The translations under genes and the position numbers were made by a program. This document shows positions 17,376 to 28,045 of a DNA stretch of 64,000 bases, one piece after another (positions within the stretch are counted from its first letter, which is position 1; every line of letters begins with the position of its first letter). Below the pieces are notes generated by a model, which ran no database searches, was not told the DNA's origin, and worked only from the letters and a program-made list of their open reading frames with translations. The DNA lies in NCBI GenBank assembly GCA_013285425.1, contig CP053447.1, positions 2,424,001-2,488,000 of the forward strand, read 5' to 3'. This DNA comes from Ignavibacteriota bacterium. GTDB lineage: Bacteria > Bacteroidota > Ignavibacteria > Ignavibacteriales > Ignavibacteriaceae.

Positions 17376-18566
17376 ATGACAACCGAATCAAAAAAATATT
17401 ACGCAGATATTCTTTCTGACATTCAGAAAGAAGGTCTTTATAAAAAAGAAAGAATAATCACCACGCCACAGAGTGCACATATTAAAGTAACAACCGGTCA
17501 GAAGGTGTTAAATATGTGTGCAAATAATTATCTGGGTTTAGCCGACAACAAAGAAATAATTCAGGCAGCAAAAGATAGTCTTGATAAATGGGGATTTGGA
17601 ATGTCTTCAGTCAGATTTATTTGCGGCACTCAGGAAATTCATAAAGAGCTTGAAAAAAAGATTTCTGATTTTCTCGAAATGGATGATACAATCCTTTATA
17701 CATCCTGCTTTGATGCAAACGGCGGTTTGTTTGAAACTTTACTCGGAGAGAATGATGCAGTAATAAGTGATGAATTAAATCACGCAAGTATTATTGACGG
17801 AGTTCGCTTGTGTAAAGCGCAGAGATATCGTTACAAGAATAATGATATGAAAGACCTTGAGGAAAAACTTAAGGAAGCAAAATCAAATAATGCAAAAAAT
17901 ATTTTAATTGCTACCGATGGTGTGTTTTCGATGGATGGGTATATCGCTAACTTAAAAGGCATTTGTGATCTTGCAGATAAATACAACGCAATGGTGATGG
18001 TGGATGATTCTCACGCAGTTGGTTTTATGGGAAAACACGGAAAAGGAACTCACGAACACAATAATGTAATGGGAAGAGTTGATATTATTACAGGTACGCT
18101 TGGCAAAGCACTCGGCGGTGCAAGCGGCGGTTATACATCAGCAAGACAGGAAATTGTTGATCTGCTTCGTCAACGCTCCAGACCATATTTATTTTCAAAT
18201 ACGGTCGCTCCAAATATTGTAGCTGCATCGTTAAAAGTTTTCGATATGTTAAGTTCAACAACCAGGTTAAGAGATAAACTTGAAGAGAACACAAAATATT
18301 TCAGAGAAAAAATTAAAGCAGCGGGATTTAATATTAAAGATGGAATTCACCCGATCGTTCCGATTATGCTTGGCGATGCTGTGTTAGCTCAAACAATGGC
18401 AGCGAAGATGCTGGAGAAAGGTGTTTATGTAATCGGATTCTTCTTCCCTGTTGTGCCAAAAGGAACAGCAAGAATAAGAGTTCAGATTTCTGCTGCACAT
18501 TCAAAAGAAGATCTGGAATTTGCTGTTGAAAAATTTTCAGAAGTAAAAAAAGATATGAAGGTTTGA
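17376..18566 (+). CDS. kbl: Glycine C-acetyltransferase (2-amino-3-ketobutyrate CoA ligase)
   Basis: Converts 2-amino-3-ketobutyrate and CoA to glycine and acetyl-CoA, directly after threonine dehydrogenase. The 396-residue PLP enzyme of the alpha-oxoamine synthase family has the expected length. The PLP lysine lies in [14 protein letters not shown], with the conserved Asp-x-x-His pair in [12 protein letters not shown] and the substrate motif MCANNYLGL near the N-terminus. It is on the same strand as tdh but 14.2 kb away, across the defence block. A hairpin terminator follows the stop codon. Confidence 0.96.
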   Translation: MTTESKKYYADILSDIQKEGLYKKERIITTPQSAHIKVTTGQKVLNMCANNYLGLADNKEIIQAAKDSLDKWGFGMSSVRFICGTQEIHKELEKKISDFLEMDDTILYTSCFDANGGLFETLLGENDAVISDELNHASIIDGVRLCKAQRYRYKNNDMKDLEEKLKEAKSNNAKNILIATDGVFSMDGYIANLKGICDLADKYNAMVMVDDSHAVGFMGKHGKGTHEHNNVMGRVDIITGTLGKALGGASGGYTSARQEIVDLLRQRSRPYLFSNTVAPNIVAASLKVFDMLSSTTRLRDKLEENTKYFREKIKAAGFNIKDGIHPIVPIMLGDAVLAQTMAAKMLEKGVYVIGFFFPVVPKGTARIRVQISAAHSKEDLEFAVEKFSEVKKDMKV

Positions 18567-18578
18567 GGGTCTTCGCAA

Positions 18579-18606
18579 ACCCCTCCAAAGGAGGGGCTTT
18601 AATTTT
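18579..18606 (+). terminator. Hairpin terminator after kbl
   Basis: A 7-bp GC-rich stem CCCCTCC / GGAGGGG with loop AAA is followed by CTTTAATTTT. It lies 13 bases after the kbl stop and before the macrodomain gene. The T-run is interrupted, so termination may be partial. Confidence 0.65.
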
Positions 18607-18621
18607 AAACATATAAAAATA

Positions 18622-19131
18622 ATGAATGATAAAATTCAGATTCACCGTGGTGATATCACCAAACTAAAAGTTGATGCAATTGTTAATGCCGCAAACACTT
18701 CCCTTCTTGGCGGCGGCGGTGTTGATGGTGCAATTCATCGTGCAGCAGGTCCGGAGTTACTGGAGTTTAACCGAAAGCTTGGCGGATGCAAAACCGGTGA
18801 AGCAAAAATATCACCGGGCTTTAACCTTCCAGCAAAATTTATTATTCACACAGTTGGTCCCGTCTGGAATGGAGGAAAAAGTAACGAAGATAAATTACTC
18901 GCTAATTGTTACATCAATTCATTAAAGCTTGCAGTTGAAAATAAAATTAAAACTATTGCATTCCCTGCAATCAGCACCGGTGTTTATCACTTTCCTTTAG
19001 AACGAGCAACAAAGATTGCTGTTAATGAAGTGAAGAAATTTTTAGAGAAGAATGAATCAATTAAGAAAGTAATTTTTGTCTGCTTTAGTGATCACGATTA
19101 TAATATATATCAGAATATGCTGGCTCAATAA
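18622..19131 (+). CDS. Macrodomain protein, O-acetyl-ADP-ribose deacetylase type
   Basis: A 169-residue single macrodomain that should hydrolyse O-acetyl-ADP-ribose or remove ADP-ribose from proteins. The ligand-binding motifs are clear: [20 protein letters not shown] near residues 17-36, with the catalytic Asn/Asp pattern of the MacroD/YmdB class, then HTVGPVW and [13 protein letters not shown]. It follows the kbl terminator by 15 bases and may be partly read through. Length and motifs are complete. Confidence 0.93.
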   Translation: MNDKIQIHRGDITKLKVDAIVNAANTSLLGGGGVDGAIHRAAGPELLEFNRKLGGCKTGEAKISPGFNLPAKFIIHTVGPVWNGGKSNEDKLLANCYINSLKLAVENKIKTIAFPAISTGVYHFPLERATKIAVNEVKKFLEKNESIKKVIFVCFSDHDYNIYQNMLAQ

Positions 19132-19200
19132 ATACTGATCTATATCAGTTCGCTTGAAAAAACATCTTAATAAAATCAAGTTTATCGGATTTGACATTTT

Positions 19201-20331
19201 CTAATATATATGCCCAAAGTTCAGATAGAATCCGATATCATTTTTATAAAATCCAACATCAGCTCTTACAATAAAATTATCCATAAAGAAACGAAGTCCG
19301 ATAACCGGAGTAATAATCCAGTTTATTTTTTTTTCAGGATATAGATTTTTATTTGAACCATAGCCGATATCCAATCCGGTAATGAAACCAAAGCGCCACC
19401 AGAACTGATATCTTAATTCATTATTAAAGAGCAATACAGACTTGAATCTGAACTTATCAACTGAAACACCGCGCAGTGTATTGTTCCCGCCAACCGGAAT
19501 GGCAAGAAATTGTGATGAACCGGATTCAGAAATTATAATCTGTTCCATCGCTCTGCCGGCAAGAACAAGATCTTCAAAAAATATTTTATGGAAATACCTT
19601 ACAATAAATGCCTCCCTGAAAAAAGAATTATCTTCACTAAAGATATCAGGGGCATATTCAAGTTCCATCTCAAAAACATATCCATTTGAAGGGTTAATAT
19701 AACTGTTTCTTGTATCCCACTTACAATTGATGTTTGCTGATAAATATTTTACAGACGGAGTTTCTAAAAAAGGATTCTTAACTATTGCCAAGGAGTCAAT
19801 TCTGCTATCTCTTTGATAATTATAAGAAGCAATTGCATTAAACTTTATTCCTAACCAGCCTGTTATGTCTTTTCTTAGCGCAAGATTAAACAGTACTCTT
19901 GCATCAATAAGCTCATATACACACTTATCTGCGTAGTCACCCTGCCGGTCCGATTGCTCAAAAGAATTTTTGCCATAGTAATAAAGATTATAGCTTTTCC
20001 ATTTATCGTATTCAAAAATAAAATCCACTGCAAATGGAAATTCTGTACCTTGCCTGGTTTCAAAATCCGGAACAGAAAAAACAACTTTGTACCATTGCTC
20101 CCCTTTTGTGCTGTTAAAGAGAATTAAATCAAAACTTTCTTTAATGCTGAGTTTGTTGTAGAAAAATGCTTTTGCACCATAACCAAATCCGGTATCGGTA
20201 TCATAGCTTAAGATTGGCAGTATTTCAGTCTCTGCACGACCGGATGAATCAGACTGAGCATAAAGATTAAACGAATAACTAAAGTATATAAATAAGACAG
20301 TAAATGTTTTTATAAGAGTCTGTGACTTCAT
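19201..20331 (-). CDS. BamA/TamA-type outer membrane beta-barrel protein
   Basis: A 376-residue protein with a Sec signal peptide (hydrophobic residues 8-25, cleavage near YAQS). Alternating aromatic strands cover the rest. GGNNTLRGVSVDKFRFKSVLLFNNELRY is the loop-6 and strand signature of the Omp85 barrel, and the last strand ends in an aromatic (FGHIY), as required for outer-membrane insertion. No POTRA domain is present, so this is a short barrel-only member of unknown cargo, not BamA itself. Confidence 0.82.
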   Translation of the reverse strand: MKSQTLIKTFTVLFIYFSYSFNLYAQSDSSGRAETEILPILSYDTDTGFGYGAKAFFYNKLSIKESFDLILFNSTKGEQWYKVVFSVPDFETRQGTEFPFAVDFIFEYDKWKSYNLYYYGKNSFEQSDRQGDYADKCVYELIDARVLFNLALRKDITGWLGIKFNAIASYNYQRDSRIDSLAIVKNPFLETPSVKYLSANINCKWDTRNSYINPSNGYVFEMELEYAPDIFSEDNSFFREAFIVRYFHKIFFEDLVLAGRAMEQIIISESGSSQFLAIPVGGNNTLRGVSVDKFRFKSVLLFNNELRYQFWWRFGFITGLDIGYGSNKNLYPEKKINWIITPVIGLRFFMDNFIVRADVGFYKNDIGFYLNFGHIY

Positions 20332-20687
20332 AAAATGTTATATGTTTTTTGAATCTTACATCCAGAGATCCAATTATTTTGATCTACAAATGGAAATAGT
20401 AACTTCAATTCACTTATGTCTTTTCAACAAAGACTAATCCCGAACGCAATTCAGTATTAATTACATATCACTGATATTGATAAACCCTGCTTTAGTTATT
20501 ATGAACTTCATCAGAATGTCTAAATAATTTTAATTCTTAAGTTTATGGAGCATATAATCATCTATGCTCATTATTACCGGACAGGTTAAAGTATACTGCA
20601 ATATATTTTCTTGCTGAATCTGTTTGCTGTAAAATTTTTAAAAATGAAATTAAATTATATCCTTATCTGACGATGTTATCATTATTC
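20332..20687. other. Gene-free spacer
   Basis: 356 bp between two minus-strand genes, AT-rich. I see no convincing open frame, stem-loop or repeat. It should carry the promoter of the Omp85-type gene. Confidence 0.5.
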
Positions 20688-21209
20688 TCAAAAGTTCAAA
20701 CCAATACCAACACCACCTGAAACAAAAGCGCCATTCTGGTTAAAAAAAGGTGTCAAACCAATTTTGAACAAGAACCCACTGTATTTAGGTTGATATCTAT
20801 AGCCAACAACTGCAGTTCCGATTACTGCTGATCCTCCACGATTATCATTAAATCCAAGGAAACTAACTTCAGCGACTGATACATAGACAATACCTCCGCC
20901 TAATTCAAGTTTATGATTTTCACCAATAAAATAGTTTAAAATAACCGGAACAGTGAGAAAACTTTTAGTAGATGTAAATATGATATCTAACGAAGGCGAA
21001 TACATAAATCCTATTCTGCCGCCCAAATTATCTGTAAAAAGATGCTCATAGTTTATAGAATACACAATGCCATTTCCAAATGCTTCAAAATATAAGCTGT
21101 TAGATTTTATTGTTGCATTAGTCGGAACCTTCTGGTTTTGTCCATTTAAGGAATAATTGAAAAACAGAGAAAAGCAAATGCAAATTATCAGCAGTTGAAC
21201 TGTTTTCAT
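20688..21209 (-). CDS. Predicted outer membrane beta-barrel protein
   Basis: A 173-residue protein with a signal peptide (MKTVQLLIICICFSLFFNYSLNG) and a glycine- and aromatic-rich body of alternating strands ending GGVGIGLNF, a terminal aromatic typical of barrels. An AGGAGG ribosome-binding site precedes the ATG. No family is recognised beyond the small-porin or OmpW-like shape. It is followed by a lipoprotein gene upstream on the same strand, 31 bases apart, so the two may form an operon. Confidence 0.7.
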   Translation of the reverse strand: MKTVQLLIICICFSLFFNYSLNGQNQKVPTNATIKSNSLYFEAFGNGIVYSINYEHLFTDNLGGRIGFMYSPSLDIIFTSTKSFLTVPVILNYFIGENHKLELGGGIVYVSVAEVSFLGFNDNRGGSAVIGTAVVGYRYQPKYSGFLFKIGLTPFFNQNGAFVSGGVGIGLNF

Positions 21210-21240
21210 TCTAGCCTCCTATAAATATTAACTTATAAAA

Positions 21241-21642
21241 CTATTTATAAATTCCTCTTAAATTTCCGACTGCAAAATTCGGATAGTTATTTACATTCAC
21301 GTTTGAAGAATAGTAAGTGATTGTCCAGAACGTTGATTCATTTTTTGTAAGTGGAACGCCAATCTGCGTATAATTTCCACCAAGTTTTGATGTCATAGAC
21401 GAGTTGGAATAAAACTGGCACTCAACATACCACGGAGAGGTTATCTGTGAGATGCCTGTATTCTTTACAGTTCCCTTTGCTACTAGTCTGTTATTAGGAG
21501 AATCAAGATAAGTAGTGTCCACTGTAAATGAAAGATTTGGAATAGAAGTATCGCTTGTTGAGCCAACGACTGGTTCACTTTCATCACAGGAAGTTAATAG
21601 AAGAGAAATCGATGCAAAAACGATTAATGCTGCTGTTTTCAT
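21241..21642 (-). CDS. Lipoprotein with FxLYD-like domain
   Basis: A 133-residue lipoprotein: the signal sequence ends in the lipobox LLTSC at residues 15-19, with Cys19 as the lipidated residue. The mature part (LVAKGTVKNTGISQITSPWYVECQFYSN) has the pattern of the FxLYD / NEAT-like immunoglobulin-type domain that occurs in envelope lipoproteins of unknown role. Asp and Glu follow the cysteine. It is the first gene of a probable two-gene unit with the beta-barrel gene. Confidence 0.72.
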   Translation of the reverse strand: MKTAALIVFASISLLLTSCDESEPVVGSTSDTSIPNLSFTVDTTYLDSPNNRLVAKGTVKNTGISQITSPWYVECQFYSNSSMTSKLGGNYTQIGVPLTKNESTFWTITYYSSNVNVNNYPNFAVGNLRGIYK

Positions 21643-21782
21643 TTTATCACCTTTATTGATTGTTAATATAAAACAGATAAGGTCCTTTGTTACTTCAAAG
21701 ATCTATCTTAACGCTATGCAATCGTAGTTATTTAACAATCAACTTTTGTCAGCAATTTGTCATAAAATTGTAAAACTTAATT

Positions 21783-24221
21783 TTACTTCATTAACAACAT
21801 TTGTCTAACTGATCTAAAATTATCAGACTCCATCATATAGAAATAAATTCCGCTTGATAAGTTTTCACTCTTGAATTTCGTTTCGTATAACTTTCCCCCC
21901 TCTGCTGTTTCGTTGAATAGCACAGCTACTTCATTACCAAGAATATCAAATACTTTCAATTTAACTGGTTTAGTTTCTGCCACTGCAAATTTAATTGTTG
22001 TATTTGGATTGAAAGGATTCGGATAGTTTTGTTCAAGCACAAATCCATCGGGCATATTTCCAGCATTAACTTCAATTATTTTCGAATACTCAAATTGTCC
22101 ATCAGCATCAATCTGCTTTAATCGATAAGAATATTTTCCATAACCAACAGTGTTATCAGTGAAAGAATAATCTTTTGGCGAGTTGCTGTTTCCATTTCCC
22201 TCAACAAATCCAACTATTTCCCAATTTTGCAATTTTTCAATTTTGTAACCTTGTAATCTTTCAATTTCAAATCCATAATTGTTTACTTCTGTTTCAGTTC
22301 GCCAGTCAAGTTTAATTGCTCCATTTTTCAAAACTTTAGCTGTGAAAGATGAAAGCTCGACGGGGAGAGGCTCACTTATCGCTGCAAGAACATCAAGCTT
22401 TCCATAACCCCATGTATTATTTGGTACAGTACCAGTCCCGGATGTGTTAGCACTATTTTGAATAGCATCATATATTAACTGCGGCACTGTAGCCGGTTCG
22501 TAATCCAATAACAAAGCTGCTGAACCAGCTACAATCGGGCAAGCCATACTGGTACCAGTCATAACATAATAATTAGCACTTCCACTGCCTGTTATTCCAT
22601 CATTATCAATCCAGCCAGGATTCCAGCTTGTTAATACATCGGTATCGCGAATTGAAATAATTGCATGTCCTGGTGCGGATATATTCGGTTTTTGATACCC
22701 ATCAACTCTTGGTCCTCTACTTGAATATGGAGCTATATCATCCAAAATATAGGATGCCCCATACCAATGTGGACCTGTACCATCAGATGCGATCCAGGTA
22801 GTTCTCGATACATAAGATCCTACTGCAAATCCATAATCGGCAGATGCAGGTTGCCCAATAGTGTAATCAGGATCTGGACTTGCGAATGTTATATCAGGAT
22901 ATCCCCAATCATCAAAATAGATATGAAAAAACTGTGAGCTTCCTGAAGTGTTAAATACTCTCACATAGTAAGTCCCTGCCTGAACATTTAATGTATGACG
23001 TGAGAATTTTGATTCTGTTCCTCTTATACTTTCGGTTGTTGCTGACTCTAGTTTAGCTAGGAGAGTAAAAGAACTATTATAATATTCCATATATAAATTG
23101 TTATTAGTTCCCAAGCCATCATACCAAACCAGATTAAAAGTTAGTGTTGAACCACTACTCGTATTAATTGTAATATAACCTGTATTACCGCTTGCTGGCA
23201 CTGTACCTGAATAATGATGGTCATCAGCACCACTATTCCCAGCAGATAAAAAGAATGGCACTCCCTGTGAGTAGACCCAATCAACCTTTTGTTCATCTGC
23301 TTCACTGCCATCATGATATGTACTCCAGCCGCCATAACTCATTGATAAGATATCAACATTATAAATATTAACAGCAGCATCCATAGCAGCAATCATTGCG
23401 GCTGTACTAGCACCTCCGTTTGCATCCGAACCAATTTTTAAAAAAGTTAAACCAGCATCCGGAGCTGCACCTTTAAATGGTGTTGAACCATTACCTTCAT
23501 TAGTCCGCCCAAGCGAGTTTATTCCACGAGCTAAAACAGTTCCAGCCACATGGGTACCATGTCCGGTTACTGTATTCTCAACTCCGGGATCGATTGTCGG
23601 ATAAGCAGAATAATCCATTCTTTCAAATGAGGAAGGAAATTCAGTTCCATCGTAATATGTATCTATTCCTGAATCTAAAACGCCTACTTTTATTCCCGTG
23701 CCATCATAACCCATTGACCAGACATCATCAGCATTTATTGAGATTACCCCATAATTATTGTGAGGAAATCTTTCATACTCAGCTGTATCTATTTTTTTAA
23801 TAAAGTCTAGTGATAAAGCCTCAGTAAATTTTTCAACCGGAACTTCTGCAAGGAAAAAGCCATAGGGGTGATTTTTTAATGGTGGAGTCCAAACTTCAAG
23901 CAGACAATTAATATTTAAATTGGTTAATGAATTAATTTGCTCTGCAGTGGGATATTTATCTACATAAATTACAACTTGTTCTTTAGCTTGCTGAGGTGTT
24001 AAGAGACCGCTATCTATTAGATATCTTTTTTCACTAATATTTTGAATTAACTTACCACTTAATATTTTTTGTTCAATATCCGGTAACAATGAGATGATAT
24101 TTTCCTGACTTAACATAATACGCTGTCTGGGATGTACAGTATTTTCATAAACAACAATTTGTTGTGGATATATAAATGATAACGATAACAAAAAAAACGA
24201 TAGCTGTATCAGGTGTTTCAT
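21783..24221 (-). CDS. Secreted subtilisin-like (S8) serine protease with T9SS sorting domain
   Basis: An 812-residue secreted protease. After a signal peptide and an N-terminal propeptide, the S8 catalytic triad is visible: Asp in VGVLDSGIDTYYDG, His in GHGTHVAGTV and Ser in TGTSMACPIVAGSAAL, with the oxyanion Asn in FLSAGNSG. A beta domain resembling the prepeptidase C-terminal (PPC) fold is inserted between the Asn and Ser motifs (YYVRVFNTSGSSQFFHIYFDD). The C-terminal region has a fibronectin-like segment and then NYPNPFNPNTTIKF plus a SGIYFY sorting domain, which directs export through the type IX system and anchoring at the surface. An AAGGAAGGG ribosome-binding site precedes the ATG. 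Confidence 0.93.
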   Translation of the reverse strand: MKHLIQLSFFLLSLSFIYPQQIVVYENTVHPRQRIMLSQENIISLLPDIEQKILSGKLIQNISEKRYLIDSGLLTPQQAKEQVVIYVDKYPTAEQINSLTNLNINCLLEVWTPPLKNHPYGFFLAEVPVEKFTEALSLDFIKKIDTAEYERFPHNNYGVISINADDVWSMGYDGTGIKVGVLDSGIDTYYDGTEFPSSFERMDYSAYPTIDPGVENTVTGHGTHVAGTVLARGINSLGRTNEGNGSTPFKGAAPDAGLTFLKIGSDANGGASTAAMIAAMDAAVNIYNVDILSMSYGGWSTYHDGSEADEQKVDWVYSQGVPFFLSAGNSGADDHHYSGTVPASGNTGYITINTSSGSTLTFNLVWYDGLGTNNNLYMEYYNSSFTLLAKLESATTESIRGTESKFSRHTLNVQAGTYYVRVFNTSGSSQFFHIYFDDWGYPDITFASPDPDYTIGQPASADYGFAVGSYVSRTTWIASDGTGPHWYGASYILDDIAPYSSRGPRVDGYQKPNISAPGHAIISIRDTDVLTSWNPGWIDNDGITGSGSANYYVMTGTSMACPIVAGSAALLLDYEPATVPQLIYDAIQNSANTSGTGTVPNNTWGYGKLDVLAAISEPLPVELSSFTAKVLKNGAIKLDWRTETEVNNYGFEIERLQGYKIEKLQNWEIVGFVEGNGNSNSPKDYSFTDNTVGYGKYSYRLKQIDADGQFEYSKIIEVNAGNMPDGFVLEQNYPNPFNPNTTIKFAVAETKPVKLKVFDILGNEVAVLFNETAEGGKLYETKFKSENLSSGIYFYMMESDNFRSVRQMLLMK

Positions 24222-24380
24222 CTTTTACCCTTCCTTCATCTTTGAATATTAAATACGAAAAATAATTGTTCTAATAAAATCCAGTCTCTATCTTTGCAAA
24301 AGAAGCAATATTTTCTCAACGATTTAAAATCATATTGATTGCATAACTTTAGTGCTCACTGATTTTTTTAATATTATATT

Positions 24381-25295
24381 ATGAAAAAAATAATAATAAC
24401 AGGTGCCACGGGCTTGATAGGACAGCAGCTTACAATTAAACTGACTGATATGGATTATAAGATTACAATATTTACCCGAAACCCAGATAATGCTCAAAAA
24501 AAATTACCAAATGTACATAAGGTAGTCAAGTGGGAATATGATTATGTGGATGAGTGGCTTCAAGAGTTAGAAAGCGTTGATGCTGTTATTCATCTTGCCG
24601 GTGCAAATCTCAGCACAAAGAGATGGAATAAAGAATACAAAAAACTTTTATATGACAGCAGAATAATCAGTACAAAAAAACTCATCGAAGCAATTAAAAC
24701 TGTTGAAAGAAAACCTAAAGTATTTATTACTGCCAGTGCAATTGGCTATTATGGAAACAGATCTGATGAAATCTTAACTGAAGAGAGTGAAGCTGGAAAA
24801 GATTTCTTAGCCAACTTATGTAATGACTGGGAAAAAGAAGCAAAAAATGTTGAACAATTTGGAGTAAGAAGTGTTCAGATCAGAACCGGTTTAGCTCTTA
24901 GTAGAAATGAAGGAGCACTTAAACAAATGCTTCCTGCTTTTAAGTACTTTATAGGCGGACCGCTTGGAAACGGTAAACAATGGTATTCCTGGTTACACAT
25001 TGAAGATATCGTTAATATTTATGTAAAGGCACTTGAATCTGAGATTTTATCCGGACCAATTAATGCTGTATCGCCAAATCCTGTAACTATGAAAAAGTTT
25101 GCAAAAATTTTAGGTGATGTATTGCATCGTCCATCTTTCTTTTCTGTTCCAAAAATTATCTTATTGCCGGTAATCGGGCAAGTCGCTGAAGTAGTGACTT
25201 CCAGTCAAAGAGTTGTGCCTGAAAAATTATTAAACAGCAGTTTTAAATTTAAGTTTGAAAAGCTTGAAGATGCTTTAAGAGATATTTTAAAATAA
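24381..25295 (+). CDS. TIGR01777 family NAD-dependent epimerase-like protein
   Basis: A 304-residue extended short-chain dehydrogenase fold. The N-terminal nucleotide site TGATGLIGQQL, the signature VIHLAGANLSTKRW and the family segments SAIGYYGNRSDE and WYSWLHIEDIVNIY match the TIGR01777 / YfcH group. Its substrate is unknown. The C-terminal DUF1731-like part (SSQRVVPEKLLNSSFKFKF) is present, so it is full length. It is transcribed toward ahcY and ends at a shared hairpin. Confidence 0.9.
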   Translation: MKKIIITGATGLIGQQLTIKLTDMDYKITIFTRNPDNAQKKLPNVHKVVKWEYDYVDEWLQELESVDAVIHLAGANLSTKRWNKEYKKLLYDSRIISTKKLIEAIKTVERKPKVFITASAIGYYGNRSDEILTEESEAGKDFLANLCNDWEKEAKNVEQFGVRSVQIRTGLALSRNEGALKQMLPAFKYFIGGPLGNGKQWYSWLHIEDIVNIYVKALESEILSGPINAVSPNPVTMKKFAKILGDVLHRPSFFSVPKIILLPVIGQVAEVVTSSQRVVPEKLLNSSFKFKFEKLEDALRDILK

Positions 25296-25323
25296 AAAAG
25301 GACCTGAAATACAAGTCCTTTTT
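25295..25323. terminator. Bidirectional terminator between convergent genes
   Basis: AAAAAGGAC (25295-25303) and GTCCTTTTT (25315-25323) form a 9-bp perfect stem with an 11-base loop. The A-run and T-run let it act on both strands, ending the epimerase gene and the ahcY-metK operon. Confidence 0.85.
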
Positions 25324-25336
25324 CTTTTCTTATTTC

Positions 25337-26664
25337 TCAATATCTGTAATAATCAGGTTTGAACGGACCTTCAACCGCAACACCAATATATTCAGCTTGT
25401 TCAGGAGTTAATGAATCTATCTCAACTCCGATTTTCTTTAAGTGCAGGCGTGCTACTCTTTCATCAAGATGTTTTGGTAAAGTATATACTTTATTTTCAT
25501 ATCTATCAGGATGATTCCAGAGTTCTAATTGAGCCAGTGTTTGGTTTGTAAATGAATTAGACATAACAAATGAAGGATGACCGGTTGCACAGCCGAGATT
25601 CACTAATCTTCCTTCAGCTAGAACGATTATATCTTTATTATCAAGTGTATATTTATCAACCTGTGGTTTAATTGTAACTTTTGTGCTGCCATAATTTTTA
25701 TTAAGCCATGCCATATTTATTTCGGTATCGAAATGTCCGATATTACAAACAACAGTTTTATCTTTCATCATCTTGAAATGTCTTGCATCTACTACATTTG
25801 TATTACCGGTTGCTGTTACAACGATATCGGCTTCTTTAACTGCGTCATCCATTTTCTTAACTTCATAACCTTCCATAGCAGCCTGCAAAGCACAGATCGG
25901 ATCAATTTCAGTAACAATAACTCTTACGTGTGCGTTCTTTAATGATTCGGCTGAACCTTTGCCAACATCACCGAAACCTGCAACAACAGCCACTTTACCA
26001 GCAAGCATAAGATCGGTTGCTCTGCGAATTGCATCAACTAAAGACTCCCGGCATCCGTATTTATTATCAAATTTGGATTTTGTAACCGAATCATTAACAT
26101 TAATTGCGGGTATCGGTAGTGTTCCCTTTTCCATTCTTTCATATAAGCGGTGAACACCGGTGGTGGTTTCTTCGGAAACGCCTTTAATACCGGCTGCAAG
26201 TTCAGGATAGTTATCAAAAACCATATTGGTTAAATCGCCGCCGTCATCAAGAATCATATTTAATGGCTTTGATTCATCGCCAAAAAATAATGTCTGTTCG
26301 ATACACCAGTTAAATTCTTCTTCGTTCATTCCTTTCCATGCAAAAACCGGGACACCTGCTTTAGCAATAGCAGCAGCAGCGTGATCTTGAGTCGAAAAAA
26401 TATTACAGGATGACCATCTTACTTCAGCTCCGAGTTCAATTAATGTTTCAATCAAAACTGCAGTCTGAATTGTCATATGTAAACAGCCGGCAATTCTTGC
26501 ACCTTTGAGCGGTTTCTTACCACGGTATTCTTCACGTAATGACATCAAGCCCGGCATTTCAACTTCTGCTAATTCTATTTCTTTTCTTCCCCATTCTGCT
26601 AAAGAAATATCTTTAACTTTATACGGAAGTGTTAGATCAATTTTTTATCAAGTGCTACACTCAT
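25337..26664 (-). CDS. ahcY: Adenosylhomocysteinase, with apparent N-terminal frameshift
   Basis: Hydrolyses S-adenosylhomocysteine to adenosine and homocysteine, the recycling step of the methyl cycle. The body is well conserved: [17 protein letters not shown], the NAD motif [15 protein letters not shown], and the C-terminal KPDYYRY. In the sequence as given the long frame begins only at an internal Met (26557), lacking about 35 residues. The normal start MSVALDKK is present at 26664 in another frame and joins perfectly ([14 protein letters not shown]) if one extra A is placed in the A6 tract at 26641-26646 (plus strand T6). The gene is therefore either frameshifted by one base or affected by a homopolymer sequencing error. 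It lies 94 bases after metK and is probably co-transcribed with it. Confidence 0.9.
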
Positions 26665-26758
26665 TATATTTTCCTTTGATTATTTATAATTTTCTTTTTT
26701 ATATCAACGCCAACAAAACAAATTTATCAACTATTAAATTGAAAATCAGTATAATTAA

Positions 26759-27901
26759 TTAAAGATATTTAGTAAACACCGGAACAAGGTCTGAAACTTC
26801 CCATGTAAATTCGGGTTCGGTTCTACCAAAATGACCATAGACTGATGTTTTCTGATAAATTGGTCTTCTTAATTGTAACCTGCTGATTATTCCATTAGGT
26901 GTAAGATCAACTTCCTTCTGTATCATTTTTGATATTTCTGAATCAGGAATTACACCCGTTCCCTTTGTGTCAACAAAAACTGAAATAGGTTCAGCAACTC
27001 CGATTGCATAAGAAAGCTGAACTAAACATTCTTTAGCAAGTTTTGCTGCAACAACATTCTTAGCTATATGTCTTGCGGCATAAGTTGCGCTTCTATCAAC
27101 TTTACTAGGATCTTTTCCAGAAAAAGCTCCGCCACCATGAGGAGCCCAGCCGCCATAAGTATCAACAATAATTTTTCTTCCTGTAAGACCGCTGTCTCCG
27201 TGCGGACCGCCTATTTCAAATCTACCGGTGGGATTTACAAAGTATTTTGTTTTTGTATCAAGCATTTCTGCCGGAATAACTTTCTTTACAACATTTTCTA
27301 TCACATCATCTTTAATTTTTTGTTGTGTTACATCTGCATCATGCTGTGTTGAAACTACAACAGCATCAACCCTTAAAGGATTTTTATTATCATCATATTC
27401 AACAGTAACCTGAGATTTGGAGTCTGGTCTGAGATACGGCATAAATCCATTCTCACCTTTTCTTATCTCAGCAAGTTTCTTAACAAGTTTATGAGCAAAC
27501 ATAATAGGCATAGGCATTAGTTCCGGTGTCTGGTCACAAGCATATCCAAACATAATTCCCTGATCTCCGGCACCGCCTGTATCCACACCCATTGCAATAT
27601 CAGGAGATTGAGAATGAATTGCATTTAGTACCGAACAGGATTCCGCATCAAATTTATAATCAGCACTGGTATAACCAATTCTTTTTACGGTTGCTCTTAC
27701 AATATCCTGCACTTCAACATAAGCTTTAGTAGTTATTTCGCCGCCGACTAATACTAATCCGGTTGTAACAAAAGTTTCACAAGCTACTCTTGCATTTGTA
27801 TCTTTAGAATAAATTGCATCTAATATTCCATCGGATATTGCATCGCATACTTTATCCGGATGACCTTCAGAAACAGATTCTGATGTGAAGAAAAATGACA
27901 T
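26759..27901 (-). CDS. metK: S-adenosylmethionine synthetase
   Basis: Makes S-adenosylmethionine from methionine and ATP. The 380-residue protein has the conserved N-terminus [17 protein letters not shown], the ATP-binding [15 protein letters not shown], and the P-loop-like [16 protein letters not shown] segment. Length is typical. It is the first gene of a minus-strand unit with ahcY, so synthesis of the methyl donor and removal of its by-product are encoded together. I looked for a SAM or SAH riboswitch in the leader and saw none. Confidence 0.97.
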   Translation of the reverse strand: MSFFFTSESVSEGHPDKVCDAISDGILDAIYSKDTNARVACETFVTTGLVLVGGEITTKAYVEVQDIVRATVKRIGYTSADYKFDAESCSVLNAIHSQSPDIAMGVDTGGAGDQGIMFGYACDQTPELMPMPIMFAHKLVKKLAEIRKGENGFMPYLRPDSKSQVTVEYDDNKNPLRVDAVVVSTQHDADVTQQKIKDDVIENVVKKVIPAEMLDTKTKYFVNPTGRFEIGGPHGDSGLTGRKIIVDTYGGWAPHGGGAFSGKDPSKVDRSATYAARHIAKNVVAAKLAKECLVQLSYAIGVAEPISVFVDTKGTGVIPDSEISKMIQKEVDLTPNGIISRLQLRRPIYQKTSVYGHFGRTEPEFTWEVSDLVPVFTKYL

Positions 27902-28045
27902 AAACTAATATTCCTTTTACTGTTTTATAAATTCCATTGTAATTTTTTAATTATCAAATTTAGTTAATCCCTTCATGATATACAAAATAACTTAATCAAA
28001 TTTTACTTACTTTTCTGTTGCAGATAATCATTTTTTAGAACGGAA

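Noticed and set aside
27902..28045. Possible SAM or SAH riboswitch before metK
   Set aside because: I found no SAM-type stem set or conserved core in the 144-bp gap between metK and the monooxygenase gene.
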